The notes under the pieces were generated by a model. The model was not told the DNA's origin. It made no database searches and saw only the letters and a program-made list of their open reading frames with translations. This document shows, one piece after another, positions 41,844-50,748 of a DNA stretch of 64,000 bases (the stretch's first letter is position 1; each line of letters begins with the position of its first letter). A program made the translations under genes and the position numbers. Origin of the DNA: Flavobacterium johnsoniae (lineage in GTDB: Bacteria; Bacteroidota; Bacteroidia; Flavobacteriales; Flavobacteriaceae); assembly GCF_030388325.1 (NCBI RefSeq), contig NZ_CP103794.1:4588001-4652000 (forward strand), written 5' to 3'.

Positions 41844-43769
41844 ATGAAAAAAATAAAAAATAACATACCAAATCTCAAAACTCCGCAAAAAGGGCTTTTG
41901 CTTACAGCTTTGATTTTTGCCCAACTTAGTTTTGGACAGTCAAAACCTGATCCAAATTATAAAGGAGTTGTGGGCAAAACTTTAGCCGATTCTAAAGAAT
42001 ATTGGATAGAACCAGTAAAAGCTCCAGAAGGCGCACCAAACGTGGTTTGGATTTTATTGGATGATGTTGGCTTCGGAGCTACAAGCGCTTTTGGAGGTTT
42101 AATTAACACGCCTACTTTCGAAAAATTAGCCAATAACGGTTTGCGTTATACCAACTTTCATACCACAGCTATTTGTGCGCCAACACGTTCTGCATTGTTA
42201 ACTGGACGTAATTCGCACGCAGTGCATGTCGGCGGATTTTCGCATACATCAATGTCAGCAGGATTTCCTGGTTGGGACGGAAGACTTCCTTCTTCGGCAG
42301 GAACAATTGCTGAGATTTTGCGTGACAACGGTTACAACACTTTTGCAGTCGGAAAATATGGTGTTACGCCAGACGAAGACGCAACAGATGCAGGTCCGTT
42401 TGACAGATGGCCAACTGGAAAAGGTTTCGAACATTTCTACGGATTCTTAGGTTCGCAAACCGATCAATATAATCCTGATTTGGTAGAAGATCAGACTTGG
42501 TTAAATGGAAGCACAAAATTAAATGGTGCCGAAAAAGACAAGTCTAAAAATGAGTTTACGACCGATCTTAAAGGCAAACATTTAAGCGAATTGATTACAG
42601 ATAAAGCGATTACCTATATCGATCGCCAGAAACATGCTGCTCCAAACAAACCGTTCTTTTTGTATTACGCGCCGGGAGCAACACATTCTCCGCACCAAGT
42701 AGAAAAACAATGGAGCGATAAATACAAAGGCAAATTTGATGATGGTTGGGATGCTTATCGCGATAAAGTAATTGCTAATCAGAAAAAATTAGGTTTAATT
42801 CCTTCTGATGCAAAACTTACAATTCGTGATTCTTATGTTCCGGCTTGGAGTACTTTATCTCCAGATGAGAAAAAACTATATGCTCAGTTTATGGAAATAT
42901 ACGCTGGATATTTAGAATATACCGATTATGAAGTAAGCCGAATTGTAGATCATTTAAAATCAATAAATCAGCTTGATAATACCATTTTCTATATTGTTTT
43001 AGGAGATAACGGAGCCAGTAAAGAAGGAAGTTCAATTGGTTTAATTGATGAATCTTTTAGAAAACTTTCTGATCCAAAAATTAAAGAAGAATCTTTGAAA
43101 AGTAATTTAGCTAAAACTAATTTATTAGGAACTCCAGCGGCGACAAAAGAAAATTACCCGCACGGATGGGCTTTGGCAGCAAATACTCCGTTTAGAAATC
43201 TAAAACAAGATGCACATTCTGAAGGAGGAACAAGAAATCCGTTGATTGTTTATTATCCAAAAGGAATTAAAACCCCTGGAATTCGTACACAATACGGACA
43301 CGTAATTGATATTCTGCCCACCACTTTAGAAACTGTCGGAATTAAAGCGCCAGAAAAAATCAGAGGAATTGAACAAGATTCTATTCAAGGAACTTCTCTA
43401 GCCTATTCTTATGCCGACGCAAAAGCGCCTTCAAGACATAAAATTCAGCATTATTACATTTTTGGTTCAAGATCTCTCTACAAAGATGGTTGGAAAGCTT
43501 CGGCGCCGCATCATCCTGATTATATTGATATTACTCAAAATGATGCTTTATCTAAAAAAGACGAGCCAAGTAATTTTGATAATGACGTTTGGGAACTTTA
43601 TAACTTAAATACTGACTTTAACGAAAGAGTCGATTTAGCTAAAAAATATCCGGAAAAACTGAAAGAGCTTCAAGCCGAATTTGACAATCAAGCGAAGAAA
43701 AACAATCTTTATCCGTTAATTGATTGGCAAGATGTTTTAAGACAGCGCATTCACAAAAAGAATAAATAA
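41844..43769 (+). CDS. exported arylsulfatase, Cys type (tandem copy 2)
   Basis: The 641-residue product is a close paralog of the previous one, with matching blocks from NVVWILLDDVGFGA to the C-terminal YPLIDWQDVLRQRIH. C111 in ICAPTRSALLTGR is the formylglycine precursor. A signal peptide ends near FAQLSFGQ. It differs by an extra segment of about 20 residues near position 220 (SKNEFTTDLKGKH), next to the substrate face, which may alter specificity. Same maturation requirement and periplasmic site as its neighbour. Confidence 0.92.
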   Translation: MKKIKNNIPNLKTPQKGLLLTALIFAQLSFGQSKPDPNYKGVVGKTLADSKEYWIEPVKAPEGAPNVVWILLDDVGFGATSAFGGLINTPTFEKLANNGLRYTNFHTTAICAPTRSALLTGRNSHAVHVGGFSHTSMSAGFPGWDGRLPSSAGTIAEILRDNGYNTFAVGKYGVTPDEDATDAGPFDRWPTGKGFEHFYGFLGSQTDQYNPDLVEDQTWLNGSTKLNGAEKDKSKNEFTTDLKGKHLSELITDKAITYIDRQKHAAPNKPFFLYYAPGATHSPHQVEKQWSDKYKGKFDDGWDAYRDKVIANQKKLGLIPSDAKLTIRDSYVPAWSTLSPDEKKLYAQFMEIYAGYLEYTDYEVSRIVDHLKSINQLDNTIFYIVLGDNGASKEGSSIGLIDESFRKLSDPKIKEESLKSNLAKTNLLGTPAATKENYPHGWALAANTPFRNLKQDAHSEGGTRNPLIVYYPKGIKTPGIRTQYGHVIDILPTTLETVGIKAPEKIRGIEQDSIQGTSLAYSYADAKAPSRHKIQHYYIFGSRSLYKDGWKASAPHHPDYIDITQNDALSKKDEPSNFDNDVWELYNLNTDFNERVDLAKKYPEKLKELQAEFDNQAKKNNLYPLIDWQDVLRQRIHKKNK

Positions 43770-43876
43770 AAAAATATAACAAAAAAGTTAGTAGTTGAAT
43801 TAATTTAATTCTACTAAATACATAGAATTAAAAGATATTTTATTTAGTTTTACATTAGCTATTAAAAATCAGACAG

Positions 43877-43996
43877 ATGAAACGAGTAGATTATGAAATT
43901 ATAGGAAAAAAGATTGTCGTTGGGATAATCTTGTTTTTAGTTCCGCTAGCAATTTTGGCTGGAGGATTAACAATAATTAATCAATTTTTAAAATAA
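43877..43996 (+). CDS. 39-residue single-helix membrane peptide
   Basis: ATG at 43877 to TAA at 43994 encodes a short basic N-terminus (MKRVDYEIIGKKI) and one hydrophobic helix (VVGIILFLVPLAILAGGLTI). It lies 6 bases before the hydroxylase gene, on the same strand, and 107 bases after the sulfatase. The tight spacing and good membrane segment support a real gene. I recognise no family; a partner or stabiliser of the membrane hydroxylase is a guess. Confidence 0.55.
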   Translation: MKRVDYEIIGKKIVVGIILFLVPLAILAGGLTIINQFLK

Positions 43997-44002
43997 GAAA
44001 TC

Positions 44003-45070
44003 ATGGCAATAGTTCAAAAAGAAAAATTAGTGAGAGACTTAACGATTAGTTTCTTTATTTATACATTGCCCGTATTGGCAATTTACCTTTACTTTAAATT
44101 AACTGGAGGAGCTGTAAGCGAATCTCATTTGACATTACCTTCTTGGTTAGAATTTGCGCAACCCGTTTTTGCAAATATCAGATCATGGGGATTAATCGTA
44201 TTTACAATTGTTTTGGGAATTGTAGAATTTGCAGCAGGTTTATACGATGATGATTGGACTGGCGAAGAACGTAAAATTGATATTGTTTGTTTCTTAGCAC
44301 CAAAATTACTTTTACCGCCTGTAATTGCTTTTTTCAGTTTAACAGCTTTACCATATTTATTGCCAAACGCGGCAAATTCATTATCATGGGTTCCGTTTTG
44401 GGGCGGATTTTTCTTAATCGCAATTGCAGATGATTTAACGCAATATTGGTATCACAGATTACACCACCAAGTTCCATTTTTATGGCGTTTTCACAGAACG
44501 CACCACTCTGCTCCTTATATGGGAATGGCGATGGCTTCTAGACAAAACTTTATTTATACCGTTTTCTTTTCACAAATATATTTAACTGCAACTTTAACGT
44601 ATTTAGGTTTAGGATTACCAGCTTTATTTGTTTTGGTGATTAAAAGCATCATCACTTTGGGCGCGCATTCGAGTATTGCTTGGGACAAACCTTTCTACAA
44701 ATACAAAGTTTTACATCCAATTGCTTGGGTTTTAGAAAGATTGATTTCGACTCCTGCAACGCATCACGCACATCACGCAGATACAAGCGGAGACGGAGTT
44801 GGACACTTTAAAGGAAACTTCGGAAACATGTTTTTTATCTGGGATATGATTTTTGGAACTGGCTTAATCACTCGTAAATTCCCAGAATCTTACGGAACAA
44901 AATCATACAAACAAGAAGAATGGTACGCGCAATTTTTGTGGCCAATATTCAAATCTAAAAAAGAAGGAAGTTCTCTTGCTGAAGGTGTATTGTCATTTCC
45001 TTTAAAAGCAAAACCTGTAGAAAATACAGTTCAAACCGAAGAACAAACGCCAGTTTTAGAACAAGCTTAA
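44003..45070 (+). CDS. sterol desaturase/fatty acid hydroxylase family membrane protein
   Basis: The 355-residue integral membrane di-iron protein has the histidine boxes H151-R-L-H-H, HRTHHS shortly after, and THHAHHAD near 255. These ligate two irons that activate oxygen to hydroxylate or desaturate a lipid-like substrate. About four to five membrane helices surround them. A charged tail follows about residue 325. It sits among sulfatase genes, so the substrate may be a sulfated lipid or steroid product, or a membrane lipid; the sequence does not say which. Confidence 0.85.
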   Translation: MAIVQKEKLVRDLTISFFIYTLPVLAIYLYFKLTGGAVSESHLTLPSWLEFAQPVFANIRSWGLIVFTIVLGIVEFAAGLYDDDWTGEERKIDIVCFLAPKLLLPPVIAFFSLTALPYLLPNAANSLSWVPFWGGFFLIAIADDLTQYWYHRLHHQVPFLWRFHRTHHSAPYMGMAMASRQNFIYTVFFSQIYLTATLTYLGLGLPALFVLVIKSIITLGAHSSIAWDKPFYKYKVLHPIAWVLERLISTPATHHAHHADTSGDGVGHFKGNFGNMFFIWDMIFGTGLITRKFPESYGTKSYKQEEWYAQFLWPIFKSKKEGSSLAEGVLSFPLKAKPVENTVQTEEQTPVLEQA

Positions 45071-45100
45071 TTTCAACAAGTTAAATAAAAACATAAAGTA

Positions 45101-45143
45101 TGGCAGTGTATTCAAAATTAACCTTGAATACACTGCCAGCTTT
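45101..45143 (+). terminator. strong hairpin after the hydroxylase gene
   Basis: TGGCAGTGTATTCAA (45101-45115) and TTGAATACACTGCCA (45124-45138) form a perfect 15-bp stem followed by GCTTTT. Probable terminator, though the T run is short. Confidence 0.65.
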
Positions 45144-45161
45144 TATCAAAACCTTTCTATC

Positions 45162-45869
45162 ATGAAAAATAATAGCATTATTACAGCACTTATTTTGCTT
45201 TTTACAATTGTAGGTTTTTCGCAAAATAAAAGTTCGAATACCGTTTCTTTAGATGTTTTTTACAGCAAAATTCAAGCGGAGAAAAAACCACAGATAATTG
45301 ACGCGCGCGGTCCGGAAGAATTTGCTTTAAACCATATTAACGGCGCAGTAAATTTCAATTTGGAATCGAAAGATTATACGGCACAAGTAGCAAAATTAGA
45401 CAAATCAAAACCGGTTTTCACGTATTCTATCGGAGCTGGAAGAAGCGTTTGGCTTGCTGACGAATTATTAAAAAATGGTTTTAAAGAAGCTTACAGTTTA
45501 GAAGGTGGAATTGCAAATTGGATCGGAAACGGAAAACCTTTTTATGCCAATTCTAAAAGCAAATTAACGCTTTCTGAATACAATAAAATCATTGCAGATA
45601 ATAAAACTGTTTTGGTAGATATTGGTTCTAAATATTGTGGCGCTTGTACAAAAGTAAAACCAGTTTTAGAAACCATCAGAACACAATATGGCGAAAATTT
45701 AAAAATCGTAGAAATTGATTTAGAAACGAGTCCGCAAATAATTGCCGATTTAAAAACGGTAAAGGTTTTTCCAACTTTGATTTTATATCAAAATGGTAAA
45801 GTTGTTTTCAAAAAAGATGGTTTTAACGATTTGAAAAAAGATGTTGATGTCGCTTTGGCTTCGAAGTAA
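45162..45869 (+). CDS. exported rhodanese-like/thioredoxin fusion protein
   Basis: The 235-residue protein has a signal peptide (MKNNSIITALILLFTIVGFSQ). Residues about 25-125 are a rhodanese-like domain (QIIDARGPEEFALNHINGAV) whose active-site loop reads SIGAGRS instead of CxxGxRS, so the sulfur-carrying Cys is missing and the domain is probably inactive. Residues about 130-235 are thioredoxin-like with C159-G-A-C162. A periplasmic disulfide or thiol role is likely. Its place among sulfatases suggests sulfur metabolism or maintaining sulfatase disulfides; this is inference. Confidence 0.82.
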   Translation: MKNNSIITALILLFTIVGFSQNKSSNTVSLDVFYSKIQAEKKPQIIDARGPEEFALNHINGAVNFNLESKDYTAQVAKLDKSKPVFTYSIGAGRSVWLADELLKNGFKEAYSLEGGIANWIGNGKPFYANSKSKLTLSEYNKIIADNKTVLVDIGSKYCGACTKVKPVLETIRTQYGENLKIVEIDLETSPQIIADLKTVKVFPTLILYQNGKVVFKKDGFNDLKKDVDVALASK

Positions 45870-45900
45870 ATTCATATATCATTCTGAAATACAGGCAAAA

Positions 45901-45932
45901 AACTTTGTCAAAGTTTGAAACTTTGACAAAGT
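45901..45932. repeat. dispersed palindrome, family B, copy 2
   Basis: AACTTTGTCAAAGTTT directly followed by its complement, differing only at the centre from the copy at 19371-19403. Two copies 26 kb apart in unrelated gaps mark a dispersed repeat. Confidence 0.9.
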
Positions 45933-45966
45933 TCTCAATTCCAAGATAAAATTAAACTAACCCATA

Positions 45967-47586
45967 ATGGCAAACTATAAAAAAATAACCAAAATTGCTA
46001 TCGGCATTTTAATTGTGCTAGTTCTTCTCGCAACATTTTTATTCTGGCCAATTAATACGGACGGAACATTAATTAAACCCGATCAAAAATTAGTCGACGG
46101 AAAAGCTGCTTTTCTTTCTAAAAAAGATACCTCAACATCTACAGCAAAAAAGCCTAATATCATCATTCTCCTTGCCGATGATTTAGGAAAATATGATATT
46201 TCGCTCTACGGCGGAAAATCTACTCCGACTCCACAAATTGATTCTTTGGCGGCTTCTGGAGTCACATTTACAGAAGGTTACGCTTCTTCTTCTATTTGTT
46301 CGCCTTCTAGAGCCGGATTAATCACAGGAAGATATCAGGAACGTTTCGGGCATGAATATCAACCGGGCGATCGTTATCCAAAAAACAATTTAGAATATTA
46401 CGCTTTTAAATATATCATGAATACCAATAATTGGAGATTAAATGATAAAATCGAATATCCAAATGATGCTTCAATTGCAACTCAAGGTTTACCGCAATCT
46501 GAAATCACTTTTGCAGATTTGGCTAAACGCGAAGGTTACAGTACTGGTATAATTGGTAAATGGCATTTGGGGCATAATAAGGGATTTTTTCCTTTAGATC
46601 GTGGTTTCGATTACCATTACGGATTTTATCAGGCTTTTTCACTTTTTGCTCCAGAAGACAACAATCCGGACATTATCAATCATCATCATAAAGATTTTAC
46701 AGATAAAATGATTTGGGGTAAAGGCCGTGTCGGAATCGGGCAAATTCGTCGTGATTCAACCATTATTGATGAAAAGGCTTATTTAACGGAAAAATTTGCA
46801 GAAGAAGCAGAAGCTTTTATCGATAAAAATAAAAAGAAACCATTCTTACTTTACATTCCGTTTAATGCGCCACATACTCCATTTCAAGTTCGTAAAAAAT
46901 ATTACGATCGTTTTCCGAATGTAAAAGACGAAAACAAACGCGTTTATTTTGCGATGATTAGTGCGCTTGATGATGCAATTGGAAGAATCCGTGAAAAAAT
47001 TAAAAAAGAAGGTCTTGAAGAAAATACTTTAATCTTTTTTGCAAGTGACAACGGTGGTGCAGATTATACTTTTGCTACTACAAATGCACCATTAAAAGGT
47101 GGTAAATTTTCGCATTTTGAGGGCGGAATTAATGTTCCTTTTGCACTTTCGTGGAAAGGAAAAATAAAACCGCATACCGTTTACAAAACGCCTGTTAGCA
47201 CATTAGATATTTTTTCTACAATCGCTACCGCAATTGGTTCTGATTTACCAAAAGACAGAATTTATGATGGCGTAGATTTAGTAAAAACGGTAAACGAAAA
47301 TAAACAAGCACACAAAGATTTATTCTGGCGTTCGGGCGATGCAAAAGCGATTCGAAGCGGCGATTGGAAATTAATCGTAAGCGGAAAAACACACGAAACA
47401 TGGCTTTATAATCTTGCCAAAGACAAATCTGAAACTATCGATCTGGCTTCAAAAAATCCTGAAAAAGTAAAAGAATTAAAAACTGCATTACAAAATTGGG
47501 AAAAAGGACTAATTAAACCACTTTGGCCAAATTTAACGTATTATGAATTCGATTTTGGCAAACAAAAATACTTTGTCGATTTGTAA
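45967..47586 (+). CDS. membrane-anchored or exported sulfatase, Cys type
   Basis: The 539-residue sulfatase has an N-terminal hydrophobic segment (about 7-30) without a clear cleavage site, so it may be membrane anchored. The formylglycine Cys is C111 in ICSPSRAGLITGR. Further motifs are NIIILLADDLGKYDISLYGG, GKWHLGHNKGFFPLDRGFDY and FASDNGGAD. It belongs to a different subgroup from the tandem pair, with C-S-P-S-R and shorter length. It follows the thioredoxin fusion and precedes the YeiH-type transporter by 64 bases. Confidence 0.9.
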   Translation: MANYKKITKIAIGILIVLVLLATFLFWPINTDGTLIKPDQKLVDGKAAFLSKKDTSTSTAKKPNIIILLADDLGKYDISLYGGKSTPTPQIDSLAASGVTFTEGYASSSICSPSRAGLITGRYQERFGHEYQPGDRYPKNNLEYYAFKYIMNTNNWRLNDKIEYPNDASIATQGLPQSEITFADLAKREGYSTGIIGKWHLGHNKGFFPLDRGFDYHYGFYQAFSLFAPEDNNPDIINHHHKDFTDKMIWGKGRVGIGQIRRDSTIIDEKAYLTEKFAEEAEAFIDKNKKKPFLLYIPFNAPHTPFQVRKKYYDRFPNVKDENKRVYFAMISALDDAIGRIREKIKKEGLEENTLIFFASDNGGADYTFATTNAPLKGGKFSHFEGGINVPFALSWKGKIKPHTVYKTPVSTLDIFSTIATAIGSDLPKDRIYDGVDLVKTVNENKQAHKDLFWRSGDAKAIRSGDWKLIVSGKTHETWLYNLAKDKSETIDLASKNPEKVKELKTALQNWEKGLIKPLWPNLTYYEFDFGKQKYFVDL

Positions 47587-47602
47587 TGAAAGTATTCTAC
47601 AA

Positions 47603-47631
47603 ACCCGACAGGTTTTAAAAACCTGTCGGGT
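47603..47631. repeat. intergenic palindrome (ACCCGACAGGTTTT family)
   Basis: ACCCGACAGGTTTT and its complement are directly adjacent. I recall this word as a frequent intergenic palindrome in Flavobacterium. It may terminate or stabilise the sulfatase mRNA. Confidence 0.8.
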
Positions 47632-47650
47632 ATAATCTAAAATTTAATAA

Positions 47651-48913
47651 ATGTCAACTCAACCCAAACCATTTACTATTCACGAAGACTGGACCGTCGT
47701 AATTCTCGGATTTATAATCATCGGAATTTCACTTTTTATCTTTCTTCCAGAAGTCCCCGTTTTTAGCTGGTCAGACACTACTGATTTAACAGCGAAAGTA
47801 TTTGATTTTAAAAACCTTAAAATACTTTTCATTCAATTTATATATTTAATTTCTATTGGAACTTTTGGTGCTTTTTTAATTGGAAAATCCATAAAATATT
47901 TTCTATTTACTTTTCCAATAGTTTATGTTTTGACTTTAATAGCGCTAATTCTCGCAGGAAATTCAGCTATAAAATCCATCAATTTAGAAGCGGTTATTTT
48001 TAGTTTGATAATTGGTTTAGCGATTGGAAACTTTTTCAAACTTCCCGATTGGTTTAGATCGGCACTTTCTACAGAAGTCTTTGTCAAAATCGGCTTGGTT
48101 TTATTAGGCACAAGCGTCATCTTTTCAGATATTCTAAAAGCAGGATCTTTAGGATTAATTCAAGCTTTGATTGTGGTTTTATCGGTTTGGTATTTTGCTT
48201 TTTGGCTTTGCAAGAAATTAAAAATAGACGACGAATTAACGATGATGATTTCTAGTGCAGTTTCCATTTGCGGAGTTTCTGCTGCAATTGCAACTTCTGG
48301 AGCGATAAAAGGAGATTCTAAAAAATTGTCTTATGTCATTTCTATCGTTTTGGTAACTGCAATTCCCATGATGATTTTCATGCCAATTATTGCTAAGTAT
48401 TTCAATTTCCCAGAAGAAGTAACTGGCGCTTGGCTCGGAGGAAGCATCGATACTTCTGGCGCTGTGGTTGCTTCTGGAACTTTGGTTGGCGAAACGGCAT
48501 TAAAAATTAGCACGATTGTAAAATTCTCTCAAAACGTCTTATTAGGAATTGCCGCTTTTGCCATTTCTGTTTATTGGACTTACACGCATAACAAATCTGG
48601 AGAAGCTTTAGAATCAAAACCAACGCTGAATGTGATTTGGGAACGTTTTCCAAAATTTGTTATCGGTTTCATTGCCGCTTCGATTGTTTTTTCATTTTTC
48701 ATTACGCCCGAAACTCGCGACGCAGTAAAAGAAAGCTTAAAAAATATGCAAGGACTTTGGTTTGCATTAGCTTTTACAAGCATCGGTTTAGAAACTAACT
48801 TCAAAGATTTGCTTCAAAATAATAGTAAGAAACCTTTAATCGCTTTCTTAATCGCACAATTATTCAATATCATTATTACTCTTATAATCGCTTTTTTACT
48901 TTTCAGTAAATAA
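47651..48913 (+). CDS. YeiH/UPF0324-family transporter (putative sulfate exporter)
   Basis: The 420-residue membrane protein has about ten to eleven helices. The segments LLGTSVIFSDILKAGSLG, SVSICGVSAAIATSGAI and AWLGGSIDTSGAVVASGTL are typical of the YeiH (Cons_hypoth698) family, often labelled putative sulfate exporters. Location between two sulfatase genes fits disposal or movement of sulfate or a related sulfur oxyanion. The direction and substrate are not demonstrated for the family as far as I know. Confidence 0.87.
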   Translation: MSTQPKPFTIHEDWTVVILGFIIIGISLFIFLPEVPVFSWSDTTDLTAKVFDFKNLKILFIQFIYLISIGTFGAFLIGKSIKYFLFTFPIVYVLTLIALILAGNSAIKSINLEAVIFSLIIGLAIGNFFKLPDWFRSALSTEVFVKIGLVLLGTSVIFSDILKAGSLGLIQALIVVLSVWYFAFWLCKKLKIDDELTMMISSAVSICGVSAAIATSGAIKGDSKKLSYVISIVLVTAIPMMIFMPIIAKYFNFPEEVTGAWLGGSIDTSGAVVASGTLVGETALKISTIVKFSQNVLLGIAAFAISVYWTYTHNKSGEALESKPTLNVIWERFPKFVIGFIAASIVFSFFITPETRDAVKESLKNMQGLWFALAFTSIGLETNFKDLLQNNSKKPLIAFLIAQLFNIIITLIIAFLLFSK

Positions 48914-48951
48914 TTTAAAGTGATTAGAATTAAAAACAAAAATACATTACC

Positions 48952-50610
48952 ATGAATACCAAACTTAAAAAGATTGCACTTGCTTTTCTTCTTTCTGGAA
49001 CGGCAACTATTTCTAAATCAAATGCTCAAAATAATGCATCAAAACCCAATATAATTTTGATTATGGTTGACGATATGGGTTATTCGGATTTAGGAAATTA
49101 TGGTTCAGAAATTAACACTCCAAACTTAGATCGATTGGCAAAAGAAGGAACGCGTCTTCGCGAATTTTATAACAATTCTATCTGCGCTCCAACAAGAGCT
49201 TCATTATTAACTGGGCAATATCAGCATAAAGCGGGCGTTGGTTTTTTTGATGTCAATTTAGGATTGCCAGCCTATCAAGGTTATTTAAACAAAGAATCTT
49301 TAACCTTAGGCGAAGTTTTTCGTTCTGGCGGATACAGCACGCTTTTATCTGGAAAATGGCACGTTGGTTCTGAAGATCAAGCGCAATGGCCAAATCAAAG
49401 AGGTTTCGATAAATTTTACGGTATCTTAAAAGGTGCTTCTAATTATTTCGATACGAAACCTTTGCCTTTCGGAAAAACGCCTTATCCGGTAAAATTAATT
49501 CGCAATAACGAAGAACTCCATCCAAAAGATGATTCTTATTATTTTACAGACGAAATTGGAAATAATGCTGTGACTTTCTTAGACGAACAAAACAAAGAAA
49601 ATAAACCGTTCTTTTTATACTTAGCATTTACTGCTCCGCATTGGCCTTTGCAAGCAAAACCAGTTGATATTGCAAAATACAGAGGAAAATTTGATGAAGG
49701 CTGGGATGTTTTGAGAGAAAAAAGAATTGAGAAATTAAAAGCCAATGGTATTTTACTTCCCAACCAAACCATCTCGCCAAGAGATCCAGAAGTTCCAGAA
49801 TGGAGCAAACTGACTTACGATGAAAAACAATTTTGGAAAGCAAAAATGGAAGTTTACGCGGCAATGGTAGACAACATGGATCAAAATGTCGGCAAAGTTT
49901 TAAACAAACTTAAAGCACTTAAAAAAGATAAAAACACGCTGATTATTTTCATTTCTGATAATGGTGCTCAAGGCGGATTTAATACTTACAATCCGTTAGG
50001 AAGAGGTTTGGTTAGAAATGAAGGACCAGTTGGAACTTCTGGATCATTTGATTATCAGGAACAAAATTGGGCTTATTTATCCAATACACCTTTACAGCAA
50101 TATAAAAATAATATGCACGAAGGCGGTTTCAGTTCGCCATTTATCGCTTGGTTTCCATCAAAAATAAAAGCAGGAAGAATTGACAAAGGAACGGGACACA
50201 TTATTGACCTTGCTCCTACTTTTTATGAATTGGCTGGAATTGAATATCCTAAAAATTTAAATGGCGTAAATTCTAATCCGTTGGCGGGAAAAAGTTTATT
50301 ACCTGTTTTATTTGAAAATGCTTCTGAAGTAAATCGCGGTGAACCTTTATTCTGGGAAAGAGCCGGAAACAGAGCCGTTCGCGATGGAAAATGGAAATTG
50401 GTTTCTATTTATCCGTCGTACGAATGGGAACTTTATAATCTAGAAACTGATCGAGGAGAAACCACGAATGTCGCCGCTCAAAATCTTGGAATTGTAAACC
50501 AGCTTTCTGCCAAATATTTTGACTGGGCCGATAAAACTGGAGTTGTAGAATACAGTAAATTCAAACTTAAACCAGAAACAATGCCAGGTGGCGCTGCTTT
50601 AAAAAAATAA
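48952..50610 (+). CDS. exported arylsulfatase, Cys type
   Basis: The 552-residue sulfatase has a signal peptide (FLLSGTATISKSNAQ region). C78 in ICAPTRASLLTGQ is the formylglycine precursor. Metal-binding motifs are IILIMVDDMGYSDLGNYG and FISDNGAQGG, and GKWHVGSEDQAQWPNQRGF is also typical. It is the last gene of the island; a strong terminator follows. It differs from both earlier sulfatase types, so the island offers at least three substrate ranges. Confidence 0.92.
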   Translation: MNTKLKKIALAFLLSGTATISKSNAQNNASKPNIILIMVDDMGYSDLGNYGSEINTPNLDRLAKEGTRLREFYNNSICAPTRASLLTGQYQHKAGVGFFDVNLGLPAYQGYLNKESLTLGEVFRSGGYSTLLSGKWHVGSEDQAQWPNQRGFDKFYGILKGASNYFDTKPLPFGKTPYPVKLIRNNEELHPKDDSYYFTDEIGNNAVTFLDEQNKENKPFFLYLAFTAPHWPLQAKPVDIAKYRGKFDEGWDVLREKRIEKLKANGILLPNQTISPRDPEVPEWSKLTYDEKQFWKAKMEVYAAMVDNMDQNVGKVLNKLKALKKDKNTLIIFISDNGAQGGFNTYNPLGRGLVRNEGPVGTSGSFDYQEQNWAYLSNTPLQQYKNNMHEGGFSSPFIAWFPSKIKAGRIDKGTGHIIDLAPTFYELAGIEYPKNLNGVNSNPLAGKSLLPVLFENASEVNRGEPLFWERAGNRAVRDGKWKLVSIYPSYEWELYNLETDRGETTNVAAQNLGIVNQLSAKYFDWADKTGVVEYSKFKLKPETMPGGAALKK

Positions 50611-50642
50611 TTACTTTTTTGATATTTTAGTAATTATAACCA

Positions 50643-50675
50643 AAAGGCGATTGTCTTTACAACAATCGCCTTTTA
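50643..50675 (+). terminator. terminator of the sulfatase island
   Basis: AAAAGGCGATTGT (50643-50655), loop CTTTACA, ACAATCGCCTTTT (50663-50675): a perfect 13-bp stem with A and T flanks, usable in both directions. Confidence 0.88.
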
Positions 50676-50692
50676 AAAAACAAACTATACAT

Positions 50693-50723
50693 AAAAAAAG
50701 CAGCAATTACTTTGCTGCTTTTG
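50693..50723 (-). terminator. terminator of rocD
   Basis: AAAAGCAGCAA and TTGCTGCTTTT flank a short loop around 50706-50711; read on the minus strand it follows the rocD stop and ends in a T run. Confidence 0.8.
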
Positions 50724-50748
50724 TATTTTATCTAAAGAAGAAATTAAA

